The notes: generated by a model from the letters alone, not told the origin. A DNA stretch of 64,000 bases from Kitasatospora sp. MAA4 (GCF_029893355.1 NZ_JARZAI010000012.1:124001-188000); one strand, 5' to 3'; positions 40,774-49,628 are shown, numbered from the stretch's first letter. Made by a program: numbers and translations.

Positions 40774-42921
40774 ATGGCGCTTCGATTCGTACCGCTGGTC
40801 ATCCGGCACACGCACCGACTTCCTGACCCCTGCGGGCCTGCCGGGGAGGGCGGGGGCGCTGCGCGGCAGTTGGATGCTGCGCTGATGTCGGTGGGGTTCA
40901 AGCTGTCGGCGGGGGTGCTGGAGCGGCTGTCGGGGCTGGCGGGGGAGGTGGTGGTCGAGGCCGGCGCTCGGGTGTTGGAGACCGTGCGCGCGATGGTGGG
41001 TGACCACGTGCGGCACAACGTGTACTTCGTCGACTTCCCGGCCAACGTGCCGGACACGTTCGAGTTCTGGATGCGGTGCGTCGCTGAGGCGGGCGCGTCG
41101 GACCGGCTCGGTACGGGTGTGCTCGACCTGCTGACGCTGCCGTCGTACGGCAACTACCGGCACACGTACGCCGAGATGCTCGCCGCGCACGATGAGCTGA
41201 TCGCCGCCGCGGGCGACCGCCTGACGGTGCTGCACCTGGGTGGCAGCCCGGAGGACGAGGTGGCCGCGCTGTATCTGGCCCTGGCGGGCAGCAGTACTCC
41301 GCTGGGGGAGGAGGGGCTGACGGACCTGCGCGCGCTCGCCGGGTACTGCGTGGACGGTCCGCAGCCCGCGGCGATCCCGGTCCGGGAGAACCGCGCCGTC
41401 GTCAACCTGGCGCGGCTCCAGGCCGGCGCGGGCCTGCTGCTGGACACCGTCACCGACGTGCTCCGGCTGGCCTGTGCGCTGTCGGACGGCGATGTGGGCC
41501 TGGTGGAGCCGACCCGGTTCCGGTCGCTGTCCCGACCGGTGCGCCGCGCCCTGCTGGCCGGCCTGGACGCGGTGGTGGCGGCGGCCCCCGGCAAGCTCGC
41601 CGACGTCGGCGCGCACCGGGAGGCGTTCAAGCGCCTCGGCGAGCGCCTCCACCCGCACGAGTACCCGCGCTGGCCGCACGCCGCCGAGGTGTTCGCGGTG
41701 GCGCGGGGCGAGCAGGTGGCCCGGTCCTTCGGCAGCCGCGTCGAGGAGCTGCTCGGCGCGGGCGACGTCACCGGGGCGGTGCGGCTGCTGACGGCCGCGC
41801 CGGGCAGGCTGTTCCGCTCGCTGGACCGCCTGCTGCGCGCGTGCCGCACGCAGGACGAGCGCGACGCCGTCGTGGCGGCCGCTGAGCAGGTCGCCCCGCA
41901 GGTCGCCGGCCGGGTGCTGCTGTCGGTCCGCGAGCACCTTCAGAACCGCGCCCAGGAGACCGGCGTGCGCCGCTTCTTCGTCAATCGCCTGGGCCGTGCC
42001 TGGGTAGCCGACGACACCCGGCCGCCCGTTCCGGCGTCCGAGCGCGAGCGCCTGATCGCCGTCCTGGACGCCGAGACGCTGCGCCGCCTCCCGGAGCCAG
42101 GGCACCTGCTGATCGACCCGGACGTCCTGGACGTCGCGCTCCCGCTCAGCGGCAGGGCGACGACCGGCGGCTTCGGCGTGCTGCCCCGGGGCTCCCTCTC
42201 CCCGGTCGACGGCGAGCTGCTGCGGTTCTTCGTCTACTGGAAGGAGAGCAGCCGCACCACCGACTTCGACCTGTCGGCGCTGCTGCTGAACGAGTGGTAC
42301 CAGACCATCACCTGGCTCTCCTACACCGCTCTCCAGGCGATCGAGGGCGAGCACTCCGGTGACATCACGGCCGCGCCCGACGGCGCCTCGGAGTTCATCA
42401 ACCTGCGGTTGGACGCCGTGCGCGGCAGCTTCATCGTCCCGCAGGTCAACATCTACTCGGGGGAGGGCTTCGAGGAGGTCGAGGAGTCGTTCTTCGGTTT
42501 CATGCTGCGCGACGCCGAGCAGTTGGGCCGCCCCTTCGAGGCACGCACCGTGCGGATGAGGTCGGACCTGCGCGGTCCGGGCAGGGTCGCGCTGCCGCTG
42601 GCGTTCCTGCGCGGGAGCGACGGGCGCTGGCGTGCGAAGTGGCTGCACCTGTACCTCCGGGGCAACCCGAACTCCAACCGGGTCGAGGGGAACCGGGTGT
42701 CGGTCGCCACGCTGGTGCGCGGCATCGTCGAGCGCGACCACCTGACGGTCCGGTACCTCACGGAGCTGATGGGTCCGCGCGCCACCGCCACCACACTGTG
42801 GGACGGCGCGTCCGTCCCGGACGGCCCGGTCACCTACATCGGCCTGGAGCGCCCGGAGGGACTGCACCCGGACTCCGTGGTCGTCACCCCGGAAAACCTG
42901 CGTGCCCTGATCCCCGGCTGA
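40774..42921 (+). CDS. Large TerD-fold-containing protein
   Basis: A 715-aa soluble protein. The first 400 or so residues are helical, with PSYGNYRHTYAEMLAAHDEL and HPHEYPRWPHAAEVFAVARG; I know no catalytic role for them. About residues 480-650 (TTDFDLSALLLNEWYQTITW, EHSGDITAAPDGASEFINLR, VNIYSGEGFEEVEESFFGFM) look like a TerD/tellurium-resistance domain with acidic calcium-binding positions. Similar large proteins occur in actinomycetes beside stress or Ter genes, but none is near here. The ATG at 40774 has GGGAG. A phage-defence or stress role is possible. Confidence 0.6.
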   Translation: MALRFVPLVIRHTHRLPDPCGPAGEGGGAARQLDAALMSVGFKLSAGVLERLSGLAGEVVVEAGARVLETVRAMVGDHVRHNVYFVDFPANVPDTFEFWMRCVAEAGASDRLGTGVLDLLTLPSYGNYRHTYAEMLAAHDELIAAAGDRLTVLHLGGSPEDEVAALYLALAGSSTPLGEEGLTDLRALAGYCVDGPQPAAIPVRENRAVVNLARLQAGAGLLLDTVTDVLRLACALSDGDVGLVEPTRFRSLSRPVRRALLAGLDAVVAAAPGKLADVGAHREAFKRLGERLHPHEYPRWPHAAEVFAVARGEQVARSFGSRVEELLGAGDVTGAVRLLTAAPGRLFRSLDRLLRACRTQDERDAVVAAAEQVAPQVAGRVLLSVREHLQNRAQETGVRRFFVNRLGRAWVADDTRPPVPASERERLIAVLDAETLRRLPEPGHLLIDPDVLDVALPLSGRATTGGFGVLPRGSLSPVDGELLRFFVYWKESSRTTDFDLSALLLNEWYQTITWLSYTALQAIEGEHSGDITAAPDGASEFINLRLDAVRGSFIVPQVNIYSGEGFEEVEESFFGFMLRDAEQLGRPFEARTVRMRSDLRGPGRVALPLAFLRGSDGRWRAKWLHLYLRGNPNSNRVEGNRVSVATLVRGIVERDHLTVRYLTELMGPRATATTLWDGASVPDGPVTYIGLERPEGLHPDSVVVTPENLRALIPG

Positions 42922-43011
42922 CTGCTAGCGTTGGTCCCGGCGAGGCCATGGACGGACTTCCTTCTCAACTCACCCTGAATTAGTCCCTCCGCTTTCCTCG
43001 CCCTCGACGTC

Positions 43012-43041
43012 ACGCCGGGGTGCCGAACGGCACCCCGGCGT
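43012..43041. terminator. Hairpin terminator after the TerD-like gene
   Basis: ACGCCGGGGTGCC (43012-43024), loop GAAC, GGCACCCCGGCGT (43029-43041): a perfect 13-bp stem. Confidence 0.75.
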
Positions 43042-43109
43042 CGTCGTCCCCTCATGTGTCGCCACTAGGATCGGCCGCCTCCGTAGGAAGAGCCCACCGA
43101 AAGGCCGCC

Positions 43110-43913
43110 ATGACCACCCCGCCCCAGCTCAACGTGCCCGACATCGCCCGCGGACGGCTGGACGCCTCGCGGCAGGGCCGCCCGTGCTTCACCTCGGACC
43201 TGTCGGTCAACGAGTTCGTGCTGCTGGGCGACGCGGGCTTCGAGCCGCTGGGCATGGTGCTCGGCAGCAGCGTCTACCACGTGGGGTTGCAGAGCGCGGG
43301 CTGGAAGGTCAGCCAGGAGCTCGGCACCCAGACCCAGGCCATGTACAGCGTGCGCGAGTTGGCGATGGGCCGGATGGAGGCCGAGGCGGCGCAGCTCGGC
43401 GCGGACGGCGTCGTCGGCGTGACGCTGCGGCCGATGAACTACAACTTCTTCAGCGACGTCATCGAGTTCATCGCCACGGGCACCGCCGTCCGGGCGACCG
43501 ACGGGAAGAACTACCGCGCCCCGAACGGCAAGCCGTTCACCACCCCGCTCTCGGGCCAGGACTTCTGGACGCTGTGGCAGCACGGCTGGCTGCCGCGCCG
43601 GCTGGTGCTCGGCAACTGCGTCTACCACGTGGCCCACCAGTCGCTGCGGCAGACGCTCTCGCAGGTCGGGCAGAACACCGAACTGCCGCAGTTCACCCAG
43701 GCGCTGTACGACGCACGGGAGTTGGCGATGGCCAGGATGCAGTACGAGGGCCAGCAGCTGGGGGCCGACGGGATCGTGGGCACCGCTGTGAACGACCACC
43801 GCTACTGGGGGGAGCACGCGGTCGAGTTCGTCGCCGTCGGCACGGCCGTCAGCCGGATCCGCCCGGACGCGACGCCGGTGAAGCCCGGCCTCACCCTGCC
43901 GATGACCGGCTGA
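43110..43913 (+). CDS. Double UPF0145/YbjQ-domain protein
   Basis: A 267-aa protein made of two copies of the YbjQ (UPF0145, heavy-metal-binding-like) fold. Copy one holds SSVYHVGLQSAGWKVSQ, YSVRELAMGRMEAEAAQLGA and DGVVGVTLR; copy two holds NCVYHVAHQSLRQTLSQ, YDARELAMARMQYEGQQLGA and DGIVGTAV. The R/ARM-x(5)-A-x-LGADGVVG pattern is the family hallmark. YbjQ proteins form pentamers of unknown function. The ATG at 43110 has AAAGG. The tandem form is unusual in length but internally regular. Confidence 0.75.
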   Translation: MTTPPQLNVPDIARGRLDASRQGRPCFTSDLSVNEFVLLGDAGFEPLGMVLGSSVYHVGLQSAGWKVSQELGTQTQAMYSVRELAMGRMEAEAAQLGADGVVGVTLRPMNYNFFSDVIEFIATGTAVRATDGKNYRAPNGKPFTTPLSGQDFWTLWQHGWLPRRLVLGNCVYHVAHQSLRQTLSQVGQNTELPQFTQALYDARELAMARMQYEGQQLGADGIVGTAVNDHRYWGEHAVEFVAVGTAVSRIRPDATPVKPGLTLPMTG

Positions 43914-44010
43914 CGTCGGCGTCGTCGGCCGGCACGTCGACGGCCGTGATGAGATCGGCCCGCAGCAGCCTGCCGACCTCTGTCCGCAGCCACACTCGGG
44001 AATCACCCAT
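43891..44010 (-). CDS. Small hypothetical protein, 39 aa
   Basis: An ATG at 44010 with GCGAGG just upstream opens 39 codons: MGDSRVWLRTEVGRLLRADL, then ITAVDVPADDADVSRSSAG. 33 of 39 third positions are G or C, in line with real genes here. It overlaps the 3' end of the UPF0145 gene on the other strand by 23 bp. No family is recognised and there is no signal or membrane segment. The rest of the gap to 44153 holds nothing I can name. Confidence 0.35.
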   Translation of the reverse strand: MGDSRVWLRTEVGRLLRADLITAVDVPADDADVSRSSAG

Positions 44011-44153
44011 GGCCTCGCCGCCCTCGCTCGTGCCGGTCGTCGTACTCGGCGGGTATCCGCGGCAGGGCACCCCGAAACGTCATGCGGTTGCCGAGACGCG
44101 CTTGCGGAGGTACACCGAGGGTGGGGCACCCTGCACGGCGGGAGGTGGCGACG

Positions 44154-44537
44154 ATGATCACGGAGCTGGCCCTGGAGCGCGTGGAGTTCACCTGCGGCCA
44201 CTGCTGGAACGAGTGGAGCACCGACTTCGACGTCCAGCGCTACCGGGACGAGGACGGCAGTGACTGGGAGTACTTCTCCCGCGACGGCGTGGCGGTGGAG
44301 TCCCCGTACACGCCCGCGGGAGCCGCGCGCTGCCCGCGGTGCGGGCACCACTGGGTGGGCCGGATCCTGGCCCGGCGGCTGATCCCGGTCCCGCCCGGCC
44401 GGGTCAGCACACCCCGCCAGCAGATCACGGACGCGCGCGGGCACCGCTCCGAGCGCCACGGCGCCCCGCCGATCGGCGCGCACGCCCACACCCAGCCGCG
44501 GCAACCCGGACCGCCCACCGGTGAAGGCTCACGTTGA
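44154..44537 (+). CDS. Small zinc-ribbon protein
   Basis: A 127-aa protein with CxxC pairs: FTCGHCWNEWSTDFDV near the N-terminus and ARCPRCGHHWVGRILARRLI near residue 62, a treble-clef/zinc-ribbon arrangement. Between them is an acidic stretch (YRDEDGSDWEYFS). The tail after residue 85 is Pro/His/Arg-rich and disordered. The ATG follows GGGAGGTGG. It probably binds zinc; the role is unknown. Confidence 0.65.
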   Translation: MITELALERVEFTCGHCWNEWSTDFDVQRYRDEDGSDWEYFSRDGVAVESPYTPAGAARCPRCGHHWVGRILARRLIPVPPGRVSTPRQQITDARGHRSERHGAPPIGAHAHTQPRQPGPPTGEGSR

Positions 44538-44612
44538 CGGCGACAGGCGGTAGGTCTGGCCCGCGGCGGGCGAGCCCAGCGTCGCGAGTTCTATTGGCTT
44601 GGCGCTGAACGT

Positions 44613-44843
44613 TCATCCGGTATGCCGTTTGGTCATCGCGTTGAGTCGGGCCACGCGGGCGCTCAGGGACTCCAGGGCAGCTGTTGGGCGGACCTGCGAC
44701 AGAGCCCGCGTCCACTCGGGGCCCCCGGCGGGCCGGCGCAGGTACAGGACCCCGGCGCGGTAGTCCATCACCTCGGCCACGCGATCCGATCGGAGGTCGA
44801 CGACGTACGTCCCGATGGCGGGGACGGTGGGCTTGGCGCTCAT
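44613..44843 (-). CDS. Small hypothetical protein, 76 aa, of the XRE/DUF397 neighbourhood
   Basis: A 76-aa soluble protein with PAIGTYVVDLRSDRVAEVMD and VLYLRRPAGGPEWTRALSQV, a compact beta-rich pattern like small SH3-type barrels. Its ATG overlaps the stop of the gene upstream (44840), so the two form an operon. Small genes like these are often found divergent from XRE/DUF397 pairs in Streptomyces. The molecular role is unknown. Confidence 0.6.
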   Translation of the reverse strand: MSAKPTVPAIGTYVVDLRSDRVAEVMDYRAGVLYLRRPAGGPEWTRALSQVRPTAALESLSARVARLNAMTKRHTG

Positions 44844-45193
44844 GTCAGTTCCCCTCGGATGACGATCACTCCGTCGCCGGGCAGTGCCGGGGTCACGTCC
44901 ATGTGTGCCATCAGTTCGCGCAGCAGGGAGGACGATTCGCCGCCGATCAGTTTCCCCGTGCACCGGGCGTACACCGTGAGCGCGTTGGCGATTTCGAGCG
45001 CCACCCGGGCCGAGCATCCACCCAGGTACACATGCGGGCCCTGTTCGATCCCCGTTGCGTGGAACGCCGGCCGCAGGCCGGGCAGTTGGGTCAGTTCGGC
45101 GACCTGGAACGCCGTTGCCAGTGTCTCTGCCGCGTCCTCCGCTTCCTGCTGGTGTCGTCTCAGAGTCTCGTTTGCGCGTTCCAGCTCTGCCAT
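44840..45193 (-). CDS. Hypothetical protein with N-terminal coiled coil, 117 aa
   Basis: A 117-aa protein. Residues 1-40 (AELERANETLRRHQQEAEDA) look like a short coiled coil. The rest contains GPHVYLGGCSARVALEIANA and PALPGDGVIVIRGEL. The ATG at 45193 has AGGGAG. It is divergent from the XRE regulator at 45293, with a strong dyad (45205-45220) just in front, so it is probably repressed by that regulator or another. I do not recognise the family. Confidence 0.6.
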   Translation of the reverse strand: MAELERANETLRRHQQEAEDAAETLATAFQVAELTQLPGLRPAFHATGIEQGPHVYLGGCSARVALEIANALTVYARCTGKLIGGESSSLLRELMAHMDVTPALPGDGVIVIRGELT

Positions 45194-45204
45194 CGTTGCT
45201 CCCT

Positions 45205-45220
45205 GTAGTGGTTCCACTAC
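45205..45220. promoter_or_regulatory. Operator-like dyad GTAGTGG-TT-CCACTAC
   Basis: Perfect 7-bp arms with a 2-bp spacer, 12 bp upstream of the start at 45193. A DNA-binding protein is very likely to use it. Confidence 0.65.
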
Positions 45221-45292
45221 CGAGGATCGGCATCAGGGCTTACGATTGCCAGGGTTTCCACCTTGACAAACCCGCCGTGTGAAGGGACGTCA

Positions 45293-46126
45293 GTGACCAT
45301 GGCCGAACAGGATGTTGACCCTGCATCGTCTCCAATAGCCCGGTTTGGTGCAGAACTTCGCAGGTCACGGCGCGCACGCGGCTGGTCTCAGACGGAGCTG
45401 GCCAGGCGCATGGGCTACTCGAACACGCTGATCTCGTACATCGAAAGAGGTCAGCGGTCGCCCACACGAAAATTCGCTGTGAAGACCGACAGCGTGTTCG
45501 ACACCGGCCAGACGTTCTATGACCTGTGGCGACGCATCGACCGCGCCAGCCTGCTGGAGGGCTTCCCGGAGTACGCAGACGCCGAAGCGCGATGCCGCCG
45601 GCTTCGCCTGTTTTCGCTCACGATGATCACTGGACTGTTTCAAACCCCCGGCTACGCGGCGGCGTTGTCGTCAGCGATCGTTCAGCGGGGGATCATCACC
45701 CAAGCCGAAGCTACCGAACGGCTGGAGTTCCTGGCCTCACGACAGCGGCGGCTTGATGGGAAGAACCCGCCAGCCGTTCACGCCGTCCTGGACGAGAGTT
45801 GCCTCACTCGAACAATCGGCGGGCCACTTGTGATGGGAGAGCAGCTGTACCACCTTGAGGCGCTTGCTGCCCGTCCCAACATCACGATCCAAGTAGCACC
45901 GATCAGCGTTGCAGAGCATCTGCCCTTCGCCCTGCCTGTCGTCCTACTGGGTATGCCGGATCGATCCGTTCTGGGATATTCCGAGTCCTACGCTCGGGGG
46001 CATCTTGAGCGAGATCAGCGGATCGTCGCGACATGGGACAGCGAGTACGATCAGCTCCAGATGGAGGCGCTGCCCAAGGCGCCATCCCTGGAGTTCATTC
46101 GCAAGGCCCGAGAGGAACTTTCATGA
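45293..46126 (+). CDS. XRE-family regulator with DUF5753-type domain
   Basis: A 277-aa protein. HTH_XRE at residues about 15-75 (RRSRRARGWSQTELARRMGY, then ISYIERGQRSPTRKFA). The C-terminal DUF5753-like domain has ITGLFQTPGYAAALSSA, FLASRQRRLDGKNPPAVHAV, LDESCLTRTIGGP and ITIQVAPISVAEHL. In Streptomyces such proteins (for example Scr1/BldB-partner types) act with a DUF397 protein as regulator and antagonist. The GTG at 45293 has AAGGGA at 6 nt; an ATG two codons later is also possible. It overlaps the DUF397 gene by 4 bp. Confidence 0.8.
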   Translation: MTMAEQDVDPASSPIARFGAELRRSRRARGWSQTELARRMGYSNTLISYIERGQRSPTRKFAVKTDSVFDTGQTFYDLWRRIDRASLLEGFPEYADAEARCRRLRLFSLTMITGLFQTPGYAAALSSAIVQRGIITQAEATERLEFLASRQRRLDGKNPPAVHAVLDESCLTRTIGGPLVMGEQLYHLEALAARPNITIQVAPISVAEHLPFALPVVLLGMPDRSVLGYSESYARGHLERDQRIVATWDSEYDQLQMEALPKAPSLEFIRKAREELS

Positions 46127-46329
46127 GCCCTGACCTGTCTGGCGCCTCTTGGCGCAAGTCGTCGTTCTCCACAAACGGGGGCGAGTGCATCGAGGTGGCC
46201 GACGGCTTCCCCGGGGTTATGCCCGTCCGTGACTCGAAGGACCCCCAGGGGCCCGCCCTGGTCTTCCCTGCCGTCTCGTTCGCTTCGTTCGTCGCTGCCG
46301 TCAAGTCGGGCGAGTTCGGAGCGGTCTGA
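46123..46329 (+). CDS. DUF397-domain protein
   Basis: A 68-aa protein: ASWRKSSFSTNGGECIEVAD, then MPVRDSKDPQGPALVFPAVS and FVAAVKSGEF. These are all the conserved stretches of DUF397, a small partner of XRE/DUF5753 regulators. The ATG overlaps the regulator stop (ATGA). It probably antagonises or binds that regulator. Confidence 0.9.
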   Translation: MSPDLSGASWRKSSFSTNGGECIEVADGFPGVMPVRDSKDPQGPALVFPAVSFASFVAAVKSGEFGAV

Positions 46330-46348
46330 CCCTCCCTCACCGAGCGCA

Positions 46349-46981
46349 TCATGACGGCGCCGTGACGATGATGACGTCCAACGTGCGGGGGCCGTGGACG
46401 CCTTCGACGCGGTTGAGTTCGATGTCGCTGGTGGCGGACGGTCCGGAGATGAAGGTGAGCGGGCGGGCGGGGTCGAGGCGGGCCAGGGCGTCGGGGACGT
46501 CGGGGACGATCTGGTCGGCGGTGACGACGCACAGGTGGTAGTCCGGGACGAGGGTCATGGCGCGTCGCCCCTGGCCGGGGCCGGTGTCCAGGACGATCGT
46601 GCCGGTGACGGCGATGCCGAGCGCGGCGGTGCTGATCGTGCCGTCCAGCTGGTCCAACTCGGCGACGGAGAGCGGTGGTTCGTCGTGCGCCCAGCTGCCG
46701 GACGGGAGCTGATCGGCGGGGAAGCCGGGCGGGACCGCGACGCGCACAGCCCCGCGGGCGGTGAGGGCGCGGCGGATCGTGTCCGGCAGTGCCTGGGGCG
46801 TGCTGCGGATGACGGTGGCGCGGTAGTCGGCGACGCGTTCGGCGAACAGCTCCACCACGTCGCCCTCGGCGTGGCTGCGCAGGTAGTCGCGCGGGACCGG
46901 GACGGACTCGGGCCTCTCGTCGTCGGGGACGTCGGCGAGGGCGGCGCGGATCCGGGCGAGGATCTGCTGACGTGTGCTCAA
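46349..46981 (-). CDS. lutC: LutC, LUD-domain lactate utilisation protein
   Basis: A 210-aa LUD-domain protein with GSWAHDEPPLSVAELDQLDG, ALGIAVTGTIVLDTG, and TFISGPSATSDIELNRVEGV HGPR in the standard order. The TTG start at 46981 overlaps the LutB stop (TTGA) and has AGGGAG upstream. LutABC together oxidise L-lactate to pyruvate; LutC is thought to help carry electrons. It is the last gene of the lutABC operon. Confidence 0.85.
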   Translation of the reverse strand: MSTRQQILARIRAALADVPDDERPESVPVPRDYLRSHAEGDVVELFAERVADYRATVIRSTPQALPDTIRRALTARGAVRVAVPPGFPADQLPSGSWAHDEPPLSVAELDQLDGTISTAALGIAVTGTIVLDTGPGQGRRAMTLVPDYHLCVVTADQIVPDVPDALARLDPARPLTFISGPSATSDIELNRVEGVHGPRTLDVIIVTAPS

Positions 46982-48429
46982 GACTGCTCCCTGTTCTTGC
47001 GCCACCAGCTGCGGAAGGATTCGGCGGGCGGCGCGGGGCTGTCGCGGGCGTCGGACCAGCCGTGCAGTGGTCCGGGCAGCCGGCCGATCCGGCCGTCGCG
47101 GGAGAGCACGCGGCCGCCGAGCGCGGCGGCCTTCTGGGCGGCGGCGAGCCGGCCGGGAGTGGCGAGGACGGCGGCGGCGGCCTTCATGGCGAGGGCTTCG
47201 GCGGTGGGCAGGTGGCGGCTGCGGCGCTGGGCGTCGACTACCTCGGCGCGCAGGTGGACCAGCACCTCCGGGATGTTGATCTTCACCGGGCAGGCGTCGT
47301 AGCAGGCCCCGCAGAGCGTGGAGGCGAACGGCAGCGAGGCCGCGTGCTGCACGCCCGCCAGCTGCGGGGTGAGGACGGCGCCGATCGGTCCGGGGTAGAC
47401 CGAGCCGTAGGCGTGGCCGCCGGTGCGCTCGTAGACCGGGCAGACGTTCAGGCAGGCCGAGCAGCGGATGCAGGCCAGCGCCTGGCGGCCGACGGTGTCG
47501 GCCAGGGTGGCGGTGCGGCCGTTGTCGAGCAGCACCAGGTGGAAGTCCTGCGGCCCGTCGCCGGGGGTGGTGCCGGTCCACATCGAGGTGTAGGGGTTCA
47601 TCCGCTCGCCGGTGGAGGAGCGCGGCAGCAACTGGAGGAACACCTCCAGATCGGCGAAGGTGGGCACGACCTTCTCGATACCCATCACGGTGATCAGCGT
47701 CTGCGGCAGGGTCAGGCACATCCGGCCGTTGCCCTCCGACTCCACCACCGCGACCGTGCCCGTCTCGGCCACGCCGAAGTTGGCCCCCGAGACGGCGACC
47801 TTCGCCCGCAGGAACCGCTCCCGCAGGTGCAGCCGGGCCGCCTCGGCCAGCGCGCGCGGCTCGTCGGTCAGGTCGGGGTCGGGGGCGGGGACCATCCGGT
47901 TCAGGAAGATCTCGCGGATCTCGGCGCGGTTGCGGTGGATGGCGGGCACCAGGATGTGCGAGGGCCGGTCCTCGCCGAGCTGGACGATCAGCTCCGCGAG
48001 ATCGGTCTCGTAGGCCGTGATGCCTTCGAGAGCGAGCGCCTCGTTGAGCCCGATCTCCTGGGTGGCCATCGACTTGACCTTGACGACTTCGCGCTCACCC
48101 GTCGCCTGCACGAGAGCGGTGACGATCCGGTTGGCCTCCTCGGCGTCGGCCGCCCAGTGCACGGTGCCACCGGCCGCCGTCACCGAGCGCTCCAACTCCT
48201 CCAGGTACCGGTCCAGATGGCGCAGCGTGCGGCGCTTGAGCGCCTCCCCGGCCTCGCGCAGCTGCTCCCAGTCGCCCAACTCCCCGGTCACCGCGAGGCG
48301 TTTGTCGCGGATCGTGCCGGTGGCCCGGCGCAGGTTGCCGCGCAGCTGCGGGTCGGCCAGCGCGGTGCGCGCGGCCTTCGGGAAGGCGGGTGTGTCGAGC
48401 CAGACCAGGCCGTCCCCGGTGCCGTTCAT
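46978..48429 (-). CDS. lutB: LutB, iron-sulfur LUD protein of lactate utilisation
   Basis: A 483-aa protein with an N-terminal LUD domain (VVKVKSMATQEIGLNEAL, ISGANFG-like VAVSGANFGVAETGTVAVVE) and two 4Fe-4S clusters, CIRCSACLNVCP and CGACYDACP, at residues about 310-375, then a DUF3390-type tail ending WWRKNREQS. It is the electron-transfer core of L-lactate dehydrogenase LutABC. The ATG at 48429 overlaps the LutA stop by 4 bp. Length agrees with the family. Confidence 0.9.
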   Translation of the reverse strand: MNGTGDGLVWLDTPAFPKAARTALADPQLRGNLRRATGTIRDKRLAVTGELGDWEQLREAGEALKRRTLRHLDRYLEELERSVTAAGGTVHWAADAEEANRIVTALVQATGEREVVKVKSMATQEIGLNEALALEGITAYETDLAELIVQLGEDRPSHILVPAIHRNRAEIREIFLNRMVPAPDPDLTDEPRALAEAARLHLRERFLRAKVAVSGANFGVAETGTVAVVESEGNGRMCLTLPQTLITVMGIEKVVPTFADLEVFLQLLPRSSTGERMNPYTSMWTGTTPGDGPQDFHLVLLDNGRTATLADTVGRQALACIRCSACLNVCPVYERTGGHAYGSVYPGPIGAVLTPQLAGVQHAASLPFASTLCGACYDACPVKINIPEVLVHLRAEVVDAQRRSRHLPTAEALAMKAAAAVLATPGRLAAAQKAAALGGRVLSRDGRIGRLPGPLHGWSDARDSPAPPAESFRSWWRKNREQS

Positions 48430-49166
48430 CGCTGCACCCCCTCGGTGGCGGCCAGGATCTCGGCCAGGTGCATGGTCCGTACCCCGCTGCGCTGTCGGGA
48501 CAGGCCGCCGCCGATGTGCATCAGGCAGGAGTTGTCGGCCGCGCAGAGCACCTCCGCGCCGCAGGCGTGCACGGCGCTCATCTTGTCCGCGAGCATCGCG
48601 GCGGAGGTGTCCGCGTTCTTCACCGCGAAGGTGCCGCCGAACCCGCAGCAGGACTCGCAACCCGGCAGGTCGACCAGCTCGATCCCGTCCACCGCGCGCA
48701 GCAGCCGGTAGGGGCGGTCGCCGAGGCGCAGGCCGCGCAGTGAGTGGCAGGTCGGGTGGTAGGCCACCTTGTGCGGGAAGTGCGCGCCGACGTCCTCGAC
48801 CTTCAGGACGTCGGTCAGGAACTCGGTGAACTCGTGGACCCTGGGGACGAGTTCGGCGACCTCGCGGCGCAGCTGCTCGGAACCGTACTGCTCGGCCAGC
48901 ACCGGGTGGCCCTCGCGCACCATCCCCGCGCAGGACGCGGACGGGGTCACCACCGCGTCGTAGTGCGCGAAGGTCTCGGCGAAGCGCCGCACCATCGGCA
49001 TCGCCTCGGGCCGGTAGCCGGTGTTGAAGTGCATCTGGCCGCAGCAGGTCTGCTCCTGCGGGAACTCCACGGTGTGGCCGAGCCGTTCCAGCACGCTGAG
49101 CACGGCCCGGCCGGTGTCGGGGTAGAGCGTGTCGTTGAAACAGGTGATGAAGAGGGCGATACGCAC
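48426..49166 (-). CDS. lutA: LutA, CCG-domain lactate utilisation protein
   Basis: A 246-aa Fe-S oxidoreductase subunit with two CCG domains: FPQEQTCCGQMHFNTGY with the later SASCAGMVRE, and LPGCESCCGFGGTFAVKN. These bind a cluster for electron transfer in L-lactate oxidation. The GTG at 49166 has GGGAG. It is the first gene of lutABC, all three overlapping by 4 bp. No regulator is adjacent on the upstream side. Confidence 0.9.
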   Translation of the reverse strand: MRIALFITCFNDTLYPDTGRAVLSVLERLGHTVEFPQEQTCCGQMHFNTGYRPEAMPMVRRFAETFAHYDAVVTPSASCAGMVREGHPVLAEQYGSEQLRREVAELVPRVHEFTEFLTDVLKVEDVGAHFPHKVAYHPTCHSLRGLRLGDRPYRLLRAVDGIELVDLPGCESCCGFGGTFAVKNADTSAAMLADKMSAVHACGAEVLCAADNSCLMHIGGGLSRQRSGVRTMHLAEILAATEGVQR

Positions 49167-49216
49167 CGCTCGACTCCCTTCTCTGGTGGGTGCCACCCTC
49201 TCAGATCTGCGGTGGG

Positions 49217-49615
49217 TCAGCGGGCGCTGCCGAGGTTCCGGTCGGCGTCGGCGCCCTGGAGCAGGAGGGTGGTCTCCTCGATCCGGCGGAACCGGCCGTC
49301 GGGGGCGAACTGGGCGAAGAGGTAGACCTCCATGCGCACGGTGGAGCCGTCGGTCTTGGTGACCTCGACGATGTGGCGGTCCGCGTAGCGGTCGCCCTGC
49401 ACGAGCTCGTCCAGGATCTGGACCGACCCGTCGGCGACGACCGTGCGCAGGTGGGCGATGTGGGTCGTGAACGCGCTGCGGTCGTCCCAGCGGCCGTCGG
49501 TGCGCTGGCGGTAGTCGGGGGCGAAGTGCCGGTCGACGGCCTCCGACAGCTCCAGGCCGGGCGTCAGGAGCAGGTCCGTGAGGGCGGCGGTGATGGTGGT
49601 GCGGGTGGCGGTCAT
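49217..49615 (-). CDS. SnoaL/NTF2-like protein
   Basis: A 132-aa protein with HFAPDYRQRTDGRWDDRSAF, HIAHLRTVVADG and RFRRIEETTLLLQGADADRN, the usual order of the SnoaL-like fold. It starts at ATG 49615 with GGGAG. It would be a small-molecule binding or isomerase-like enzyme; the substrate is unknown. It lies 50 bp upstream of lutA but has its own strongly palindromic promoter region (49629-49699), so it is likely controlled separately by a dedicated regulator. Confidence 0.7.
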   Translation of the reverse strand: MTATRTTITAALTDLLLTPGLELSEAVDRHFAPDYRQRTDGRWDDRSAFTTHIAHLRTVVADGSVQILDELVQGDRYADRHIVEVTKTDGSTVRMEVYLFAQFAPDGRFRRIEETTLLLQGADADRNLGSAR

Positions 49616-49628
49616 GGCGGGCTCCCTG

